Below are positions 48,474 through 57,519 of a stretch of 64,000 nucleotides of DNA, in pieces; positions within the stretch are counted from its first letter, which is position 1, and every line of letters begins with the position of its first letter. This stretch comes from JBEEFP01 sp041166085. GTDB taxonomy: Bacteria; Actinomycetota; Acidimicrobiia; Acidimicrobiales; JAFATL01. Position numbers and translations under genes: made by a program. The notes beneath the pieces are model-generated. The model made no database searches and was not told the DNA's origin. It saw only the letters and a program-made list of their open reading frames with translations. The DNA lies in NCBI GenBank assembly GCA_041166085.1, contig JBEEFP010000098.1:77761-141760 (forward strand), given 5' to 3'.

Positions 48474-49292
48474 TCAGTCCCGCCTGCCGGCTCGGTCCAA
48501 GGCTCGCAACGGCGGCACCGCGTCGATGATGCGGCTGAACGAGACGAGCTCGCTCAGGACGTTCGCGCCCACCAGCGCCGCGAGCACGATCGCCAGTGCG
48601 AGGTCGGACGCCGTCAGGACCACGCCCACGCCCAGGACCCCTCCCAGGGCGTTGGCGCCCGTATCGCCCAGCATGAGCTTCTCTCGCAGGTCGTCGGGCG
48701 CGAGCGCGAGGCCGGCCCCGACGACCACGACCACGTCGGTGAGGACAACCGCTCCCGCCGACGCGGCGACGAGTGCGACCGCGGCGAGCGCGCTCGCCTT
48801 GATGGCCCGCCCCGGAGCCCGGTCCAGCAGGTTGCCGAGATTGGCGGCCAGCGCGATGACAGCGGCGCTCGCCACGAGCCGGGCCAACGACGGGTGCCCA
48901 CGCGCGATCGACGCCGCGACCAGCGCGACGGCGCCTCCGCCCAGCAGCTTGACGCCTCCTGTTGTGAGGCGACCACGGGCCAGCGCGGTGAGGTGGCCCC
49001 GGAACCCGCGGGCGTCACCCGTCCCCGCCAGGTCGTCGAGCAGGCCGAGGAGCGCGAAGCCCACGACGGCGACCACGACCGCGACGCGGCCCGGGCCTGG
49101 AGGCGAGACCAGGGCGCGCGCTCCCTCCACCGCCACCAGGGAGATGGGCACGACGGCACCCGCCGCCGTCGGCAGGTGGCGGTCGCGGTAGTTGGTGCGG
49201 TCGAGGGCGGGGTGGGTGAAGGCGGGCCGCAGCATCAGCCACACGACCCGCCCGACGACCACACCAGCGGCGAGCGCGAGGACCAGTTTCAC
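48474..49292 (-). CDS. PNPT-family (MraY/WecA-like) phosphoglycosyl transferase
   Basis: 272 residues, about eight to ten helices. Motifs in the expected order for polyprenyl-phosphate N-acetylhexosamine-1-phosphate transferases: 'PTAAG' (41-45, for PTxGG), 'LLGLLDDLAG' with Asp86-Asp87, 'NLGNLLDRAPGRAIKA' with Asp157, and 'MLGDTGANALGG' with Asp210. Shorter than MraY (about 350) and diverged in the substrate loops; the acid residues needed for catalysis are kept. Expected to link a sugar-phosphate to undecaprenyl phosphate, starting a lipid-linked glycan. ATG overlaps the upstream fusion gene stop (ATGA). Confidence 0.72.
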   Translation of the reverse strand: MKLVLALAAGVVVGRVVWLMLRPAFTHPALDRTNYRDRHLPTAAGAVVPISLVAVEGARALVSPPGPGRVAVVVAVVGFALLGLLDDLAGTGDARGFRGHLTALARGRLTTGGVKLLGGGAVALVAASIARGHPSLARLVASAAVIALAANLGNLLDRAPGRAIKASALAAVALVAASAGAVVLTDVVVVVGAGLALAPDDLREKLMLGDTGANALGGVLGVGVVLTASDLALAIVLAALVGANVLSELVSFSRIIDAVPPLRALDRAGRRD

Positions 49293-52228
49293 CCGACGAT
49301 CACGGGCGCGGCCTCGGGATCCGGAGCGTCGAGCCGGGCCGGCTCGCTGCGCTCATGGGCGAGAGCCAGCAGTGTGAGGTAGGGGCCGAAGAACACGAAC
49401 ACCAGCGCGGCCACGATGACGCCGGAGTCGTTGGCCGCGAACCCGAGCAGACCAGCGACGAGTGTCCCGACCGCGCCGGCCCGCAGCGCCGACCGCGGCG
49501 GGAGCAGCTCAGACCATCGTCTCTCCCACACCAGGAGGTAGAGCGTGAAGATGGCGATGATCGGCAGGATCCACGTCCACACCGACGTCCCGAGGATGCG
49601 GATGTTGGTGGAGAGCTTGCGCAGGACCGTGGTGAAGAAGACGCCGTTGCCGCCGCTGTGGACGTCGGTGACGAGCCGCCCGAGGTGGGTGCGGGCCTCG
49701 GGTGGCCGCAGCAGGTCGATGCCCGTGGCGATGCCGAGCACGACCACGGCCAGGCCGGCGGCGGTGAGCACCGCCCTCCACGACAGTCGGCGCCCGGACA
49801 TCACGTACATGGTCAGGCCGAACGCGGGCACGAGGGTGATGATGCCGCCCACGTCGTCGCCCAGCGACGGCGCGCCGTCGACGATGATCACGAGCGCAAG
49901 AACGGCCGCCGCGAACAGGAGCGCTTCCCGCCTGCGCGGCGCGTAGTGGACGTGGATGGCCGCCCACAGGAGCGCACACGCGGCCAGCACCGCGAAGGCG
50001 GCGTTCCCGAGCCCGTAGAAGCGGGCCGCGATGTGCAGCGAGTAACCGAGCAGGCTCGACGTCTGCAAGTGCACGCCGGTGGCGGTGTCGACCATGATCA
50101 CCGCCGCAGTGATGCCCAGGATCCAGGCCAGCGGGCTCAGCGGATGGCGGCGCGACCGGTTCACCACGGCGACCAGGGCCACGTCGATGGCGATGAGAAC
50201 AGCGATGCCGCCGGCGCCGAACCGGGGAACGTCGGGCACCAGGCGCAGGATGAAGCTCGACACGGGGAATGCGGCGATGCCCAGCACGACCCACCGCAGA
50301 ACCGGCCCCACGCGACCCACCCCGCCCCGCCGCCCGAAGGCGACCATGGTGAGGAGGTACAGCACGGCCTGGAAGATGATGAAAGTGAGCGTGACGGGGT
50401 AGGCGATGCGCTCGCGGTAGGCCGCGTCCCGGTCGATGACCCGCAGGTCCCCCATGCTCGGCGTGGTGGGGTGGAATCGCAGCGCGTGTCCGATCATCTC
50501 GGAGGGCACCGTCACACCGAGCTCGTGGAGGATGGTCGGGGCCACGTCGGTGATCGTCACCACCCCGAGGCGCTTGGTCGACGGTGAGTGGAGGTACCCG
50601 GGACGAATCCCTTCGCCCGTCGCGACGGCGGGCATCAGGTGCCAGCCGGCGGTCGGCGGTGACGGCGAGACGACCATCGTCAGTGTCCGGGGCGGAACAC
50701 TGCGCAGCACAGCACCCAGAAGAGCGTCGGTTCGCCGGACGGCTCGGTCCCACTCGGCGTCGGCGGCCCGATCGAGGGCCACGCGACGGTAGGCGGCGGC
50801 GCGATCGAGGTCACCGGGATCGACCACGACCAGCTGATCGCTCGTCATGGCGGCGCGGGCCTCCGCCAGCACGCGCTCCGGATCGGCGCGCACACCCCAC
50901 GGTGCCGAAGCGTCGTGCAGCAGCAGGTCGCCGCGGCTCACGGCGCCGCCGTCGACGGTCATGGCCTCGCTCATCACCGCCAGAGCTGCAGGGCGGTAGA
51001 TGGCCGGGGCCAGTGGATCGCGCGACGCCGGATTGTCGGCGTTGCCGACGACTGCCGTGCGCATCCCCGCGTCGTGCAGCGTCTGACCGAGTGCACCCGG
51101 GACGCTAGGCAGGTGCTGCCCGCTGTTGAGCCGGGCAATCGACGGGCCACCGAGCACCGCGACCGCACCGGTCGCGGCACGCCCGGTCCGCCGCGAAAGT
51201 GCCTGGGCGGCCGTGCCCCCTTCGTACGGCGCGTCGGCCGCGTAAGCCAAACCGCCGGCGAGCCGCCCCCGCAGGCGAGCACCAGCGCCCAGCGCGGTAT
51301 AGCCCTCGGCGGTGCTCGGCCTGCCCTCGAACGTGCGCACGCTCATCGCCGCCATGGCCTGGGTGTGCAACAACCGGTCGAGGTTGGGTGTGAGCCCTCG
51401 CTCGACGTCGTCGAGGCTGAGGCGGGGCACGCCGAAGAGCACGACGCGGTCGTACCGTGCGGGGAGCCCCCGACTCGACGCTTCCCATGAAGAGCCGGCA
51501 TAGACGGCAAGAGCGGTGAACGCCAGCACGACGACCAGCATGAGGGCGATGCGTTGACGGCTCGACGTGAGCCGGGGCCAGGCAGCACGGAGGATGTCCC
51601 GGCCCTGACCTGCCCTGTGCCGGAACCCGGCGATGGATCGACCCGTGTGGGCGTGGTCCATGGCGACGTCGACCTCGACCACCCGCGCGCCGTTGCGCAC
51701 CGCGTCGATGGTCAGGGCCGTCTCCAGCCCGAACCGATCGGCCAGTGGCACGAGCGATCGCAGCAACGGGCCGCGGACGGCCCGCTGACCCGAGAGCGGC
51801 GCTCTCGGCTCGAAGCGTGATGCACGGCGGATGATCCCGCGCGCCAACTTGGCGACAGTGCCGAAGCCGCCGCGGCGCCCGGCGGGCGGCAGCACGGCAA
51901 TCGTCATGTCGGCGTCGCCGTCGACCACAGGCGACAGCAGCCGCTCCGCTAACGCGGCGGTCGCGCCGGTGTCGTCGTCCACCAAGAGGTACACGTCAGT
52001 GTCGGGCAGCGCCGACACGCCCGCCGTCACCGCCGCTCCCTTCCCCGCGTTGACAGGGAGACGCAGCACTGTGGCGCCCGCGGCTCGCGCCACTTCGGCC
52101 GTGCCGTCGATCGACCCGTCATCGACGACGAGCACCTCGTCGACGCTGCTCAGCTCGAGCAGTGCCGCGACGGTGACGCCGACCGATGCGGCGCGGTCCT
52201 TGGCCGCGACGATGGCGACGACGCTCAC
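49289..52228 (-). CDS. Fusion: GT2 glycosyltransferase + alkaline-phosphatase-like domain + polytopic membrane domain
   Basis: 979 residues in one uninterrupted frame. Residues 1-215: GT-A fold with 'VLVVDDGSIDGT' (33-43), Asp84-Asp85-Asp86 ('LLVDDDTG') and 'LSGQRAVRGPL', as in dolichol-phosphate-hexose synthases. Helix 226-244. Residues about 259-600: alkaline-phosphatase-superfamily-like domain ('RVVLFGVPRLSLDDVERG', 'SVRTFEGRPSTAEGYTALGAGARL', 'TITDVAPTILHELGVTVP'). About residue 625 to the end: ten or so helices. Could build or remodel a lipid-linked or surface glycan. GTG 52228 overlaps murJ (GTGA). Confidence 0.78.
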   Translation of the reverse strand: MSVVAIVAAKDRAASVGVTVAALLELSSVDEVLVVDDGSIDGTAEVARAAGATVLRLPVNAGKGAAVTAGVSALPDTDVYLLVDDDTGATAALAERLLSPVVDGDADMTIAVLPPAGRRGGFGTVAKLARGIIRRASRFEPRAPLSGQRAVRGPLLRSLVPLADRFGLETALTIDAVRNGARVVEVDVAMDHAHTGRSIAGFRHRAGQGRDILRAAWPRLTSSRQRIALMLVVVLAFTALAVYAGSSWEASSRGLPARYDRVVLFGVPRLSLDDVERGLTPNLDRLLHTQAMAAMSVRTFEGRPSTAEGYTALGAGARLRGRLAGGLAYAADAPYEGGTAAQALSRRTGRAATGAVAVLGGPSIARLNSGQHLPSVPGALGQTLHDAGMRTAVVGNADNPASRDPLAPAIYRPAALAVMSEAMTVDGGAVSRGDLLLHDASAPWGVRADPERVLAEARAAMTSDQLVVVDPGDLDRAAAYRRVALDRAADAEWDRAVRRTDALLGAVLRSVPPRTLTMVVSPSPPTAGWHLMPAVATGEGIRPGYLHSPSTKRLGVVTITDVAPTILHELGVTVPSEMIGHALRFHPTTPSMGDLRVIDRDAAYRERIAYPVTLTFIIFQAVLYLLTMVAFGRRGGVGRVGPVLRWVVLGIAAFPVSSFILRLVPDVPRFGAGGIAVLIAIDVALVAVVNRSRRHPLSPLAWILGITAAVIMVDTATGVHLQTSSLLGYSLHIAARFYGLGNAAFAVLAACALLWAAIHVHYAPRRREALLFAAAVLALVIIVDGAPSLGDDVGGIITLVPAFGLTMYVMSGRRLSWRAVLTAAGLAVVVLGIATGIDLLRPPEARTHLGRLVTDVHSGGNGVFFTTVLRKLSTNIRILGTSVWTWILPIIAIFTLYLLVWERRWSELLPPRSALRAGAVGTLVAGLLGFAANDSGVIVAALVFVFFGPYLTLLALAHERSEPARLDAPDPEAAPVIVG

Positions 52229-53847
52229 GGCTTGCCCTCCGAGGGCGTGCCACTGCGCAGGGCCCGCAGCGGCGCGTGCAGCTCCGGCGCCCGCAGTGCG
52301 AACTGACCCCCGATGCTGACCGCGGACACCACGAGCAGACCGACCGCCAGCGCGGCCGCCGCTCCCGCCCGACCTCCGGTGTCCACCGCGCCTGCCGCCA
52401 GCGCGCCGGCGCCGCACGCGGCCGCAGCGGTGACGAGTGACCGCACCAGCGTGGCTCCGACGTGCAGATGCAGGCGATGGCGGCGCTCGAGCAGCACGGA
52501 GAGCACGAAGGCACCGCCGGTCATGGCCGCCGAGTGGGCCAGGCCGAGAGCGACCACGCGGTCGGAGCCGTCGGCGGCGCGTGATCCGACCACCATGAGC
52601 ACGGCGCCGACGAGTGCAACGCCGATGGCCACGATCGCGGGCAGGCGGGCGTCGCCCGCGGCCGTCCACGCGCGAGCGAGCAGCAGGAAGCAGCTGTAGC
52701 CGGTGAGCCCGATGGCGTAGGCCGCCAGCACCCGGCCGACGAGGTGGGCACCGGCTCGGTCGAGCGCGCCGAGCTGCACCAGCCGCAGTGCGGGCCCGCC
52801 GACCACCACGAGGGCAGCGGTGGCAGGGAGCACGAAGAAGGCGGTTCGCCGGATGCCATCGCCCACGTCAGCCCCGAAGTCCTCCCACCTCGCGGCGTGG
52901 GCGGCGGCCGCCATGCGCGGATACAGCGCGGTGAAGACCGGGTGAGCGACGAGGGCGACCGGGAGGAGGAAGAACGTGAAGGCGATCTGGTAGGCGACGA
53001 CGCCACCTCGGACCTGGTTGGCGAGCACGAGCGTCACGCCGATCATCACCTGCACGGCTGCCAGCAGCACCCCGCCCCACAGACCCACCCGCCCGATCTC
53101 GAGCAGGCGCGGATCGCGGGGGTTCCACCGCGGCCGAAGCGACAGGCCGCGCCGGCGCGCGCTCGAGATGGGGATGGCGGCCATGGCCAACACGCCAGCG
53201 GTGGTACCGACGGCGAGAAGCAGCCGCTGCTCGTTCGGCAACGACAGACGCACGTCCTCCCCCGCGCGCATGGCGACGAACGCAACCATGGTGAGGGTGA
53301 CGACGACGTTGTTGGCGACTGGCGCCACCGCGGGCGCCGCGAACGAACGGTCGGCGTTGAGCAGGGCGGTGGCCACTGCCAGGCCCGCGTAGAGCAGGAC
53401 CTGGGGCAGGAAGAACCACAGGAGGAACGTCCCCAGATGGATCTCCTGGTGCCTCAGCACCGGGTCGTCCACGGCAACGGTGAGCAACCGCATCAGAGCG
53501 GGGGCGGCCGCCATGCCGGCGATGACGACAGCCCCGAGTCCGGCCAGACAGACACCCAGGAGCGAGCCCGCCAGCCGCACCGCCTCGTCGCGCTCGCCGC
53601 GGTCGATGAGGGCGACGAAGGCGGGCACCAGCGGCGCGGACAGCAGCCCGGCGGCCAGCAGCTCGAAGAGCAGATTGGAGACGAGATTCGACGACTGGTA
53701 CGTGTTCCCCACAAAGGTGGTGCCGAGCGCCGCTCCGACTGCCAACACGCGCACGAAGCCCGTCACGCGCGACACCGTGTTCCACAGCGAGATGGTGGCC
53801 GCCGAGCGGAAGAGCCCTGGCTCGGCGCGTACGGCTGGTGCCGTCAC
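52225..53847 (-). CDS. murJ: MurJ/MviN-type lipid II flippase
   Basis: 540 residues, about fourteen helices. 'RSAATISLWNTVSRVTGFVRVLAVGAALGTTFVGNTYQSSNLVSNLLFELLAAGLLSAPLVPAF' is the MurJ signature start; central 'LIDRGERDEAVRLAGSLLG' and 'FFLPQVLLYAGLAVATALLNADRSFAAPAVAPVANNVVV' follow. Mycobacterial MurJ has extra kinase-like domains, absent here. Flips undecaprenyl-linked precursors. Overlaps steB and the fusion gene by 4 bases each; placement with the GT2/PNPT genes suggests it, or a paralogue, moves their product. Whether this is the main lipid II flippase is not known. Confidence 0.92.
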   Translation of the reverse strand: MTAPAVRAEPGLFRSAATISLWNTVSRVTGFVRVLAVGAALGTTFVGNTYQSSNLVSNLLFELLAAGLLSAPLVPAFVALIDRGERDEAVRLAGSLLGVCLAGLGAVVIAGMAAAPALMRLLTVAVDDPVLRHQEIHLGTFLLWFFLPQVLLYAGLAVATALLNADRSFAAPAVAPVANNVVVTLTMVAFVAMRAGEDVRLSLPNEQRLLLAVGTTAGVLAMAAIPISSARRRGLSLRPRWNPRDPRLLEIGRVGLWGGVLLAAVQVMIGVTLVLANQVRGGVVAYQIAFTFFLLPVALVAHPVFTALYPRMAAAAHAARWEDFGADVGDGIRRTAFFVLPATAALVVVGGPALRLVQLGALDRAGAHLVGRVLAAYAIGLTGYSCFLLLARAWTAAGDARLPAIVAIGVALVGAVLMVVGSRAADGSDRVVALGLAHSAAMTGGAFVLSVLLERRHRLHLHVGATLVRSLVTAAAACGAGALAAGAVDTGGRAGAAAALAVGLLVVSAVSIGGQFALRAPELHAPLRALRSGTPSEGKP

Positions 53848-54773
53848 CCGCCCACCTCGGGCACCAGTCGCTCGGCGCCCCGGCCCACGCCGTAGTGCCC
53901 GGTCTTGCCTTCGCCCAGGGCCGCGACCGCCAGCACCGCGGCGATCCGCCCGCGGATGTCCTCGAGGTTGTCGATGGTGGAGAGGCTGTTCCCCGTGCCC
54001 GAGTCGCTGAGGAGGGGACGCAGGAAGACGGCCCGCTGCGCGGGTTTGTCGGCGGTGGCATCGTGACCCCCCTCGGCCGCCAAAACGGTATTGGGCGCCC
54101 GCGCGACCAATGCGGTGACAAAGGGTGCGGCCACGTCGGCGTTGGGGACCTCAGGCGTGGCACCGGACACCACGACGGTGCGGGCGCCCGCGGGTGGCAT
54201 GGCGGCGAGGTCGACCGGTTCGCCGGACGGCGCCTCGAAGTCGACGAAGCCGGCGTCCCGCAGCGCGGGCAGCACCGTGGGCGGCCCGCCCGGGAGCCAC
54301 CCGTCGGCCAGTCGCTGGGCCATGGCGCGGCGCAGCGCGTCGGGGCGGGTCGTCGGCGCGCCGAGGATCCCCTGGAGGCTGCGCACGTCGTCGGGGTTGC
54401 CGAGCTTGAGCTTGGACGTGAACCACACCGTGCCCTGCAGGCGGGCGCCCGACGCGACGAACAGCTGGCGCAGGGCGTCCACGGGCTTGCGGTCGATGCC
54501 CTGGACACCGACGACCACGACGGGAACATCGAGCTTGCCCCGGACGAACGCCGCCGCGCCTTGGTCGCCGAAGCGTTGCCATCGTGCGGTGTCGGCGCGG
54601 AGCTGGTCGTTCTCGGCATTGGTCCTGGTGGCGCGGTTCTCCACCGTCTTCAGCCGGCCTTCCAGGAAGTCGACCGTCTTGCGATCGACGACACCAGCGC
54701 CGATGCCGATGCCGAGGGCGAGGGCCACGAAGATCGCGGTGAGAGAGACGAGGTGGAAGCGGAAGGAGACCAT
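53844..54773 (-). CDS. steB: MctB/SteB family membrane-anchored protein
   Basis: 309 residues. One N-terminal helix (about 8-27, 'VSLTAIFVALALGIGIGAG'), a coiled coil (about 30-65), then the extracytoplasmic domain 'VVVVGVQGIDRKPVDALRQLFVASGA...'. Family known as copper transporter MctB (Rv1698) in mycobacteria and SteB in corynebacteria, where with SteA it is needed for septum cell-wall integrity. Follows steA by 5 bases. Confidence 0.88.
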   Translation of the reverse strand: MVSFRFHLVSLTAIFVALALGIGIGAGVVDRKTVDFLEGRLKTVENRATRTNAENDQLRADTARWQRFGDQGAAAFVRGKLDVPVVVVGVQGIDRKPVDALRQLFVASGARLQGTVWFTSKLKLGNPDDVRSLQGILGAPTTRPDALRRAMAQRLADGWLPGGPPTVLPALRDAGFVDFEAPSGEPVDLAAMPPAGARTVVVSGATPEVPNADVAAPFVTALVARAPNTVLAAEGGHDATADKPAQRAVFLRPLLSDSGTGNSLSTIDNLEDIRGRIAAVLAVAALGEGKTGHYGVGRGAERLVPEVGG

Positions 54774-54778
54774 GAGAA

Positions 54779-55933
54779 CTAGCGGGAGATGCTGCGCCAG
54801 GTGTCCCTGACGAAGAGCCAGAAGCTGTCGAGGAAGACGTGGGGTATCACGAGGAGGGTGACGAGCACGAAGCACGTCATGGCAGCGAGCAGGAAGAACG
54901 TCATGTCCCGCTTGCGGATCCGCCCCTCGTACAGCCGGTTGACGCCCTTCGCGTCCACCAGGATGGGGCCGACCCGCAGCCGGGTGAGGAATGTAGACGC
55001 CATCCCAGGTCTTCCCTTGTCGAGGAAGTCCACCATCGAGGCATGGCTCCCTACCACCACGATCAGCTCACAACCCTTCTCGTAGGCCAGGAGCATGGCC
55101 AGGTCCTCGCTCGTGCCGGTGGCCTCCACCGCGACGTGTGGCAACCCGAGCTCGTCCAGCCGACTCGCGCCAGGCGCCCGGCCGCCTGCGTACGCGTGCA
55201 CGACCAGCTGCGCGCCACAGGCCAGGGCCCGCTCGGAAACGGAATCCATGTCGCCGACGATGAGGTCGGGCTTGAGCCCGACGTCGAGCAGCGCGTCTGC
55301 CCCGCCGTCGACGGCGACGAGCACCGGCCTGATCTCCCGTACGTAGCTGCGGAGGTGGGCCAGGTCCGACTTGTAGTCCGGCCCGCGCGCCACGACGAGG
55401 GCGTGACGTCCGCGAAAGTCGACGGCGAGATCGGGGAAGTCGGGGGTGTCGAGCCACACGTGGCGCTCGCGCCGCATGAACTCGAGGGTGTTCTCGGCGA
55501 AGCGCTCGAGCTCGAGGCCCAGGGTGGCCTTGGCTCCTTCGTACTGCTCCTCCAATGACTGCAGCGACTGGCGGTGGCCCTTGGCGATGAGGTCGGTGCC
55601 GGCATACACCTCGTCGCCATCCACACGGAGAGGCTGGCCGTCGCGGACCGCGTCCATGATGTCGGACCCCACGCCGTCCACGAGCGGGATGCCGGCGGCG
55701 GCGACCAGCAGCGGACCGACGTTCGGGTAGCGCCCGGAGATGGACGGGGCCGCGTTGACGACGGCACCGGCCCTCGCCTCGACGAGACCCTCGGCCGCCA
55801 CCCGGTCGAGATCCTCGTGATCGATGACCGCGATGTCACCCGGTTGCAGGCGGGCGATGAGGTTCTTCGTGCGACGGTCCACACGCGCCGGACCCGCCGC
55901 GACCACGATCTCGGTGCCCTTCCTGGTCGCCAT
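54779..55933 (-). CDS. steA: SteA-like septum protein (thiamine-pyrophosphokinase-like fold)
   Basis: 384 residues. Cytoplasmic domain with 'IARLQPGDIAVIDHEDLDRVAAEGLVEA', 'VDGGADALLDVGLKPDLIVGDMDSVSERAL' (thiamine-pyrophosphokinase-like Asp-rich core) and 'VVVGSHASMVDFLDKGRPGMASTFLTRLRVG'; a C-terminal membrane helix (about 345-365). Homologous to Rv1697/SteA of corynebacteria, a divisome partner of SteB. The TPP-kinase motif may be non-catalytic. Start shares one base with the recN stop (TGATG). Confidence 0.88.
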   Translation of the reverse strand: MATRKGTEIVVAAGPARVDRRTKNLIARLQPGDIAVIDHEDLDRVAAEGLVEARAGAVVNAAPSISGRYPNVGPLLVAAAGIPLVDGVGSDIMDAVRDGQPLRVDGDEVYAGTDLIAKGHRQSLQSLEEQYEGAKATLGLELERFAENTLEFMRRERHVWLDTPDFPDLAVDFRGRHALVVARGPDYKSDLAHLRSYVREIRPVLVAVDGGADALLDVGLKPDLIVGDMDSVSERALACGAQLVVHAYAGGRAPGASRLDELGLPHVAVEATGTSEDLAMLLAYEKGCELIVVVGSHASMVDFLDKGRPGMASTFLTRLRVGPILVDAKGVNRLYEGRIRKRDMTFFLLAAMTCFVLVTLLVIPHVFLDSFWLFVRDTWRSISR

Positions 55934-57519
55934 CAGCGCGCCCGGTCCCGCGCCGTCGCCAACAGCTCCTCGGCGTGACCTCGCGCGGTTGCGCTGTCGG
56001 GCTGGCCCGACAGCATGCGCGACAGCTCCACCACCCGGCCCGCGCCGTCGAGCAGCGTGGCGCGCGTCACGGTGCGTCCGCCGTCTTCGTGCTTGGTCAC
56101 CGCGACCTGGTGGTCGGCGAAGGCCGCAACCTGCGGCAGATGCGTGACGACGACCACCTGACGGGTGCGCGCCAGGTCAGCGAGGGCTCGGCCCACCGCG
56201 ACCGCGGCCTCACCTCCGATGCCCGCGTCCACCTCGTCGAAGACGAGGGTGCCGGGAGCGTCGGTGAGGACGAGGCGGGCCGCCAGCATGGCCCGGGCCA
56301 GTTCGCCACCCGACGCCGTCTTCGCCAGCGGCAGGGCGGGCTCGCCCGGGTTGGCACCGAGCAGGAAGGAGACATCGTCGCCGGGCTCCTCGCCACCTAC
56401 CTCGACGACGAACCTCGCTTTGGGCATGGCGAGCAACCGGAGGTGGCCTTCGACGGCACGCGCCAGTTCGGGCGCGGCCGCCCTGCGCGCTGCGCCGACC
56501 GCCGATTGGGCGGCCGCGACCTCGGTGTCCCGGAGCGCTCGCTCGGCCTCGAGAGCGGCCGCCCGCTCCTCGAAGCCCTCGAGCTCGGTGAGGCGGGCAC
56601 GGGCCTCGTCGCGATAGGCGATCACGTCGGCAAGGGTGGCACCGTACTTTCGACCGAGGTCGTGGAGCAGCTGGCGGCGGGCCCGTACTCCGGCCAACCG
56701 CTCCGGATCGTCCTGGAGGTTCTCGCCCAGCCCCCGCAGGTCCGACGCGGCCTCACTCGTCTCCGCCGCGGCGGCGCGCAGGCGCGCCTCGACGTCGGCG
56801 AGGGGCGCTCGCCCGGCGAGTGCGCCCAGCGCGACCCCGATGGCCTCGGTGGCACCGCCGTCTCCGGCCAGCGCGTGGGCGGCAGCTTCGGCCGCCTCGC
56901 GGTGCGCGGTGGCGTCGGCCAACGCCTCCTCTTCCTCCGCCAGGCGGGCGTCCTCATCCGCATCGGCGAGCTGCGCGTTCTCCAGCTCGGTGACCTGGTA
57001 CCCGACCAGGTCCATCTCCCGCGCCCGCTCCCGGGCGTCGCCGCCGAGGGCCGCCAACGCCTCGTCGACGGCCCGGCGCGCTCGCAGTGCGTCTGTCAGC
57101 GGGGTGAGGTCGACGCCGGCGAAGCGATCGAGGGCCTCCCGCTGCACCGATGGTGCGAGGAGCGACTGATGCGCATGTTGGCCGTGCAGATCGACGAGCG
57201 CCGCTCCGTGCTCCGCCAGCGCAGACGCGGGGGCCATCCGGCCGTCCACATACGCGCGCGACCGACCTGTCGCGGGGATCGCGCGCGCCAGGATCAGCTC
57301 GTCACCGTCGTCATCGAAGCGGGCTTCGACCCACGCCTCGTCGGCGCCCGGACGCACGAGCAGTCCGTCGGCCCGCCCGCCGACCACGAGCTCGAGCGCC
57401 TCGACGACAAGGGTCTTGCCCGCTCCTGTCTCACCGGTAAGGGCAGTCATGCCGGTCCCGAAGTGCAGGGTCAGCGCGTCGATGACCCCGAGTTCGCGTA
57501 CCGAGAGCTCCACGAGCAT
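55933..57519 (-). CDS. recN: DNA repair protein RecN
   Basis: 528 residues. SMC-like ATPase: Walker A 'LTGETGAGKTLVVEAL' near residue 30, 'DLHGQHAHQSLL', long coiled coil, signature 'ASGGELARAMLAARLVL' and Walker B 'TLVFDEVDAGIGGEAAVAVG'. Acts in double-strand-break repair. The start is ATG 57519 ('LVELSVRELGVIDALTLHFG'), which overlaps the nadK stop. Shorter than many RecN (about 560) but complete. Confidence 0.95.
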   Translation of the reverse strand: MLVELSVRELGVIDALTLHFGTGMTALTGETGAGKTLVVEALELVVGGRADGLLVRPGADEAWVEARFDDDGDELILARAIPATGRSRAYVDGRMAPASALAEHGAALVDLHGQHAHQSLLAPSVQREALDRFAGVDLTPLTDALRARRAVDEALAALGGDARERAREMDLVGYQVTELENAQLADADEDARLAEEEEALADATAHREAAEAAAHALAGDGGATEAIGVALGALAGRAPLADVEARLRAAAAETSEAASDLRGLGENLQDDPERLAGVRARRQLLHDLGRKYGATLADVIAYRDEARARLTELEGFEERAAALEAERALRDTEVAAAQSAVGAARRAAAPELARAVEGHLRLLAMPKARFVVEVGGEEPGDDVSFLLGANPGEPALPLAKTASGGELARAMLAARLVLTDAPGTLVFDEVDAGIGGEAAVAVGRALADLARTRQVVVVTHLPQVAAFADHQVAVTKHEDGGRTVTRATLLDGAGRVVELSRMLSGQPDSATARGHAEELLATARDRAR

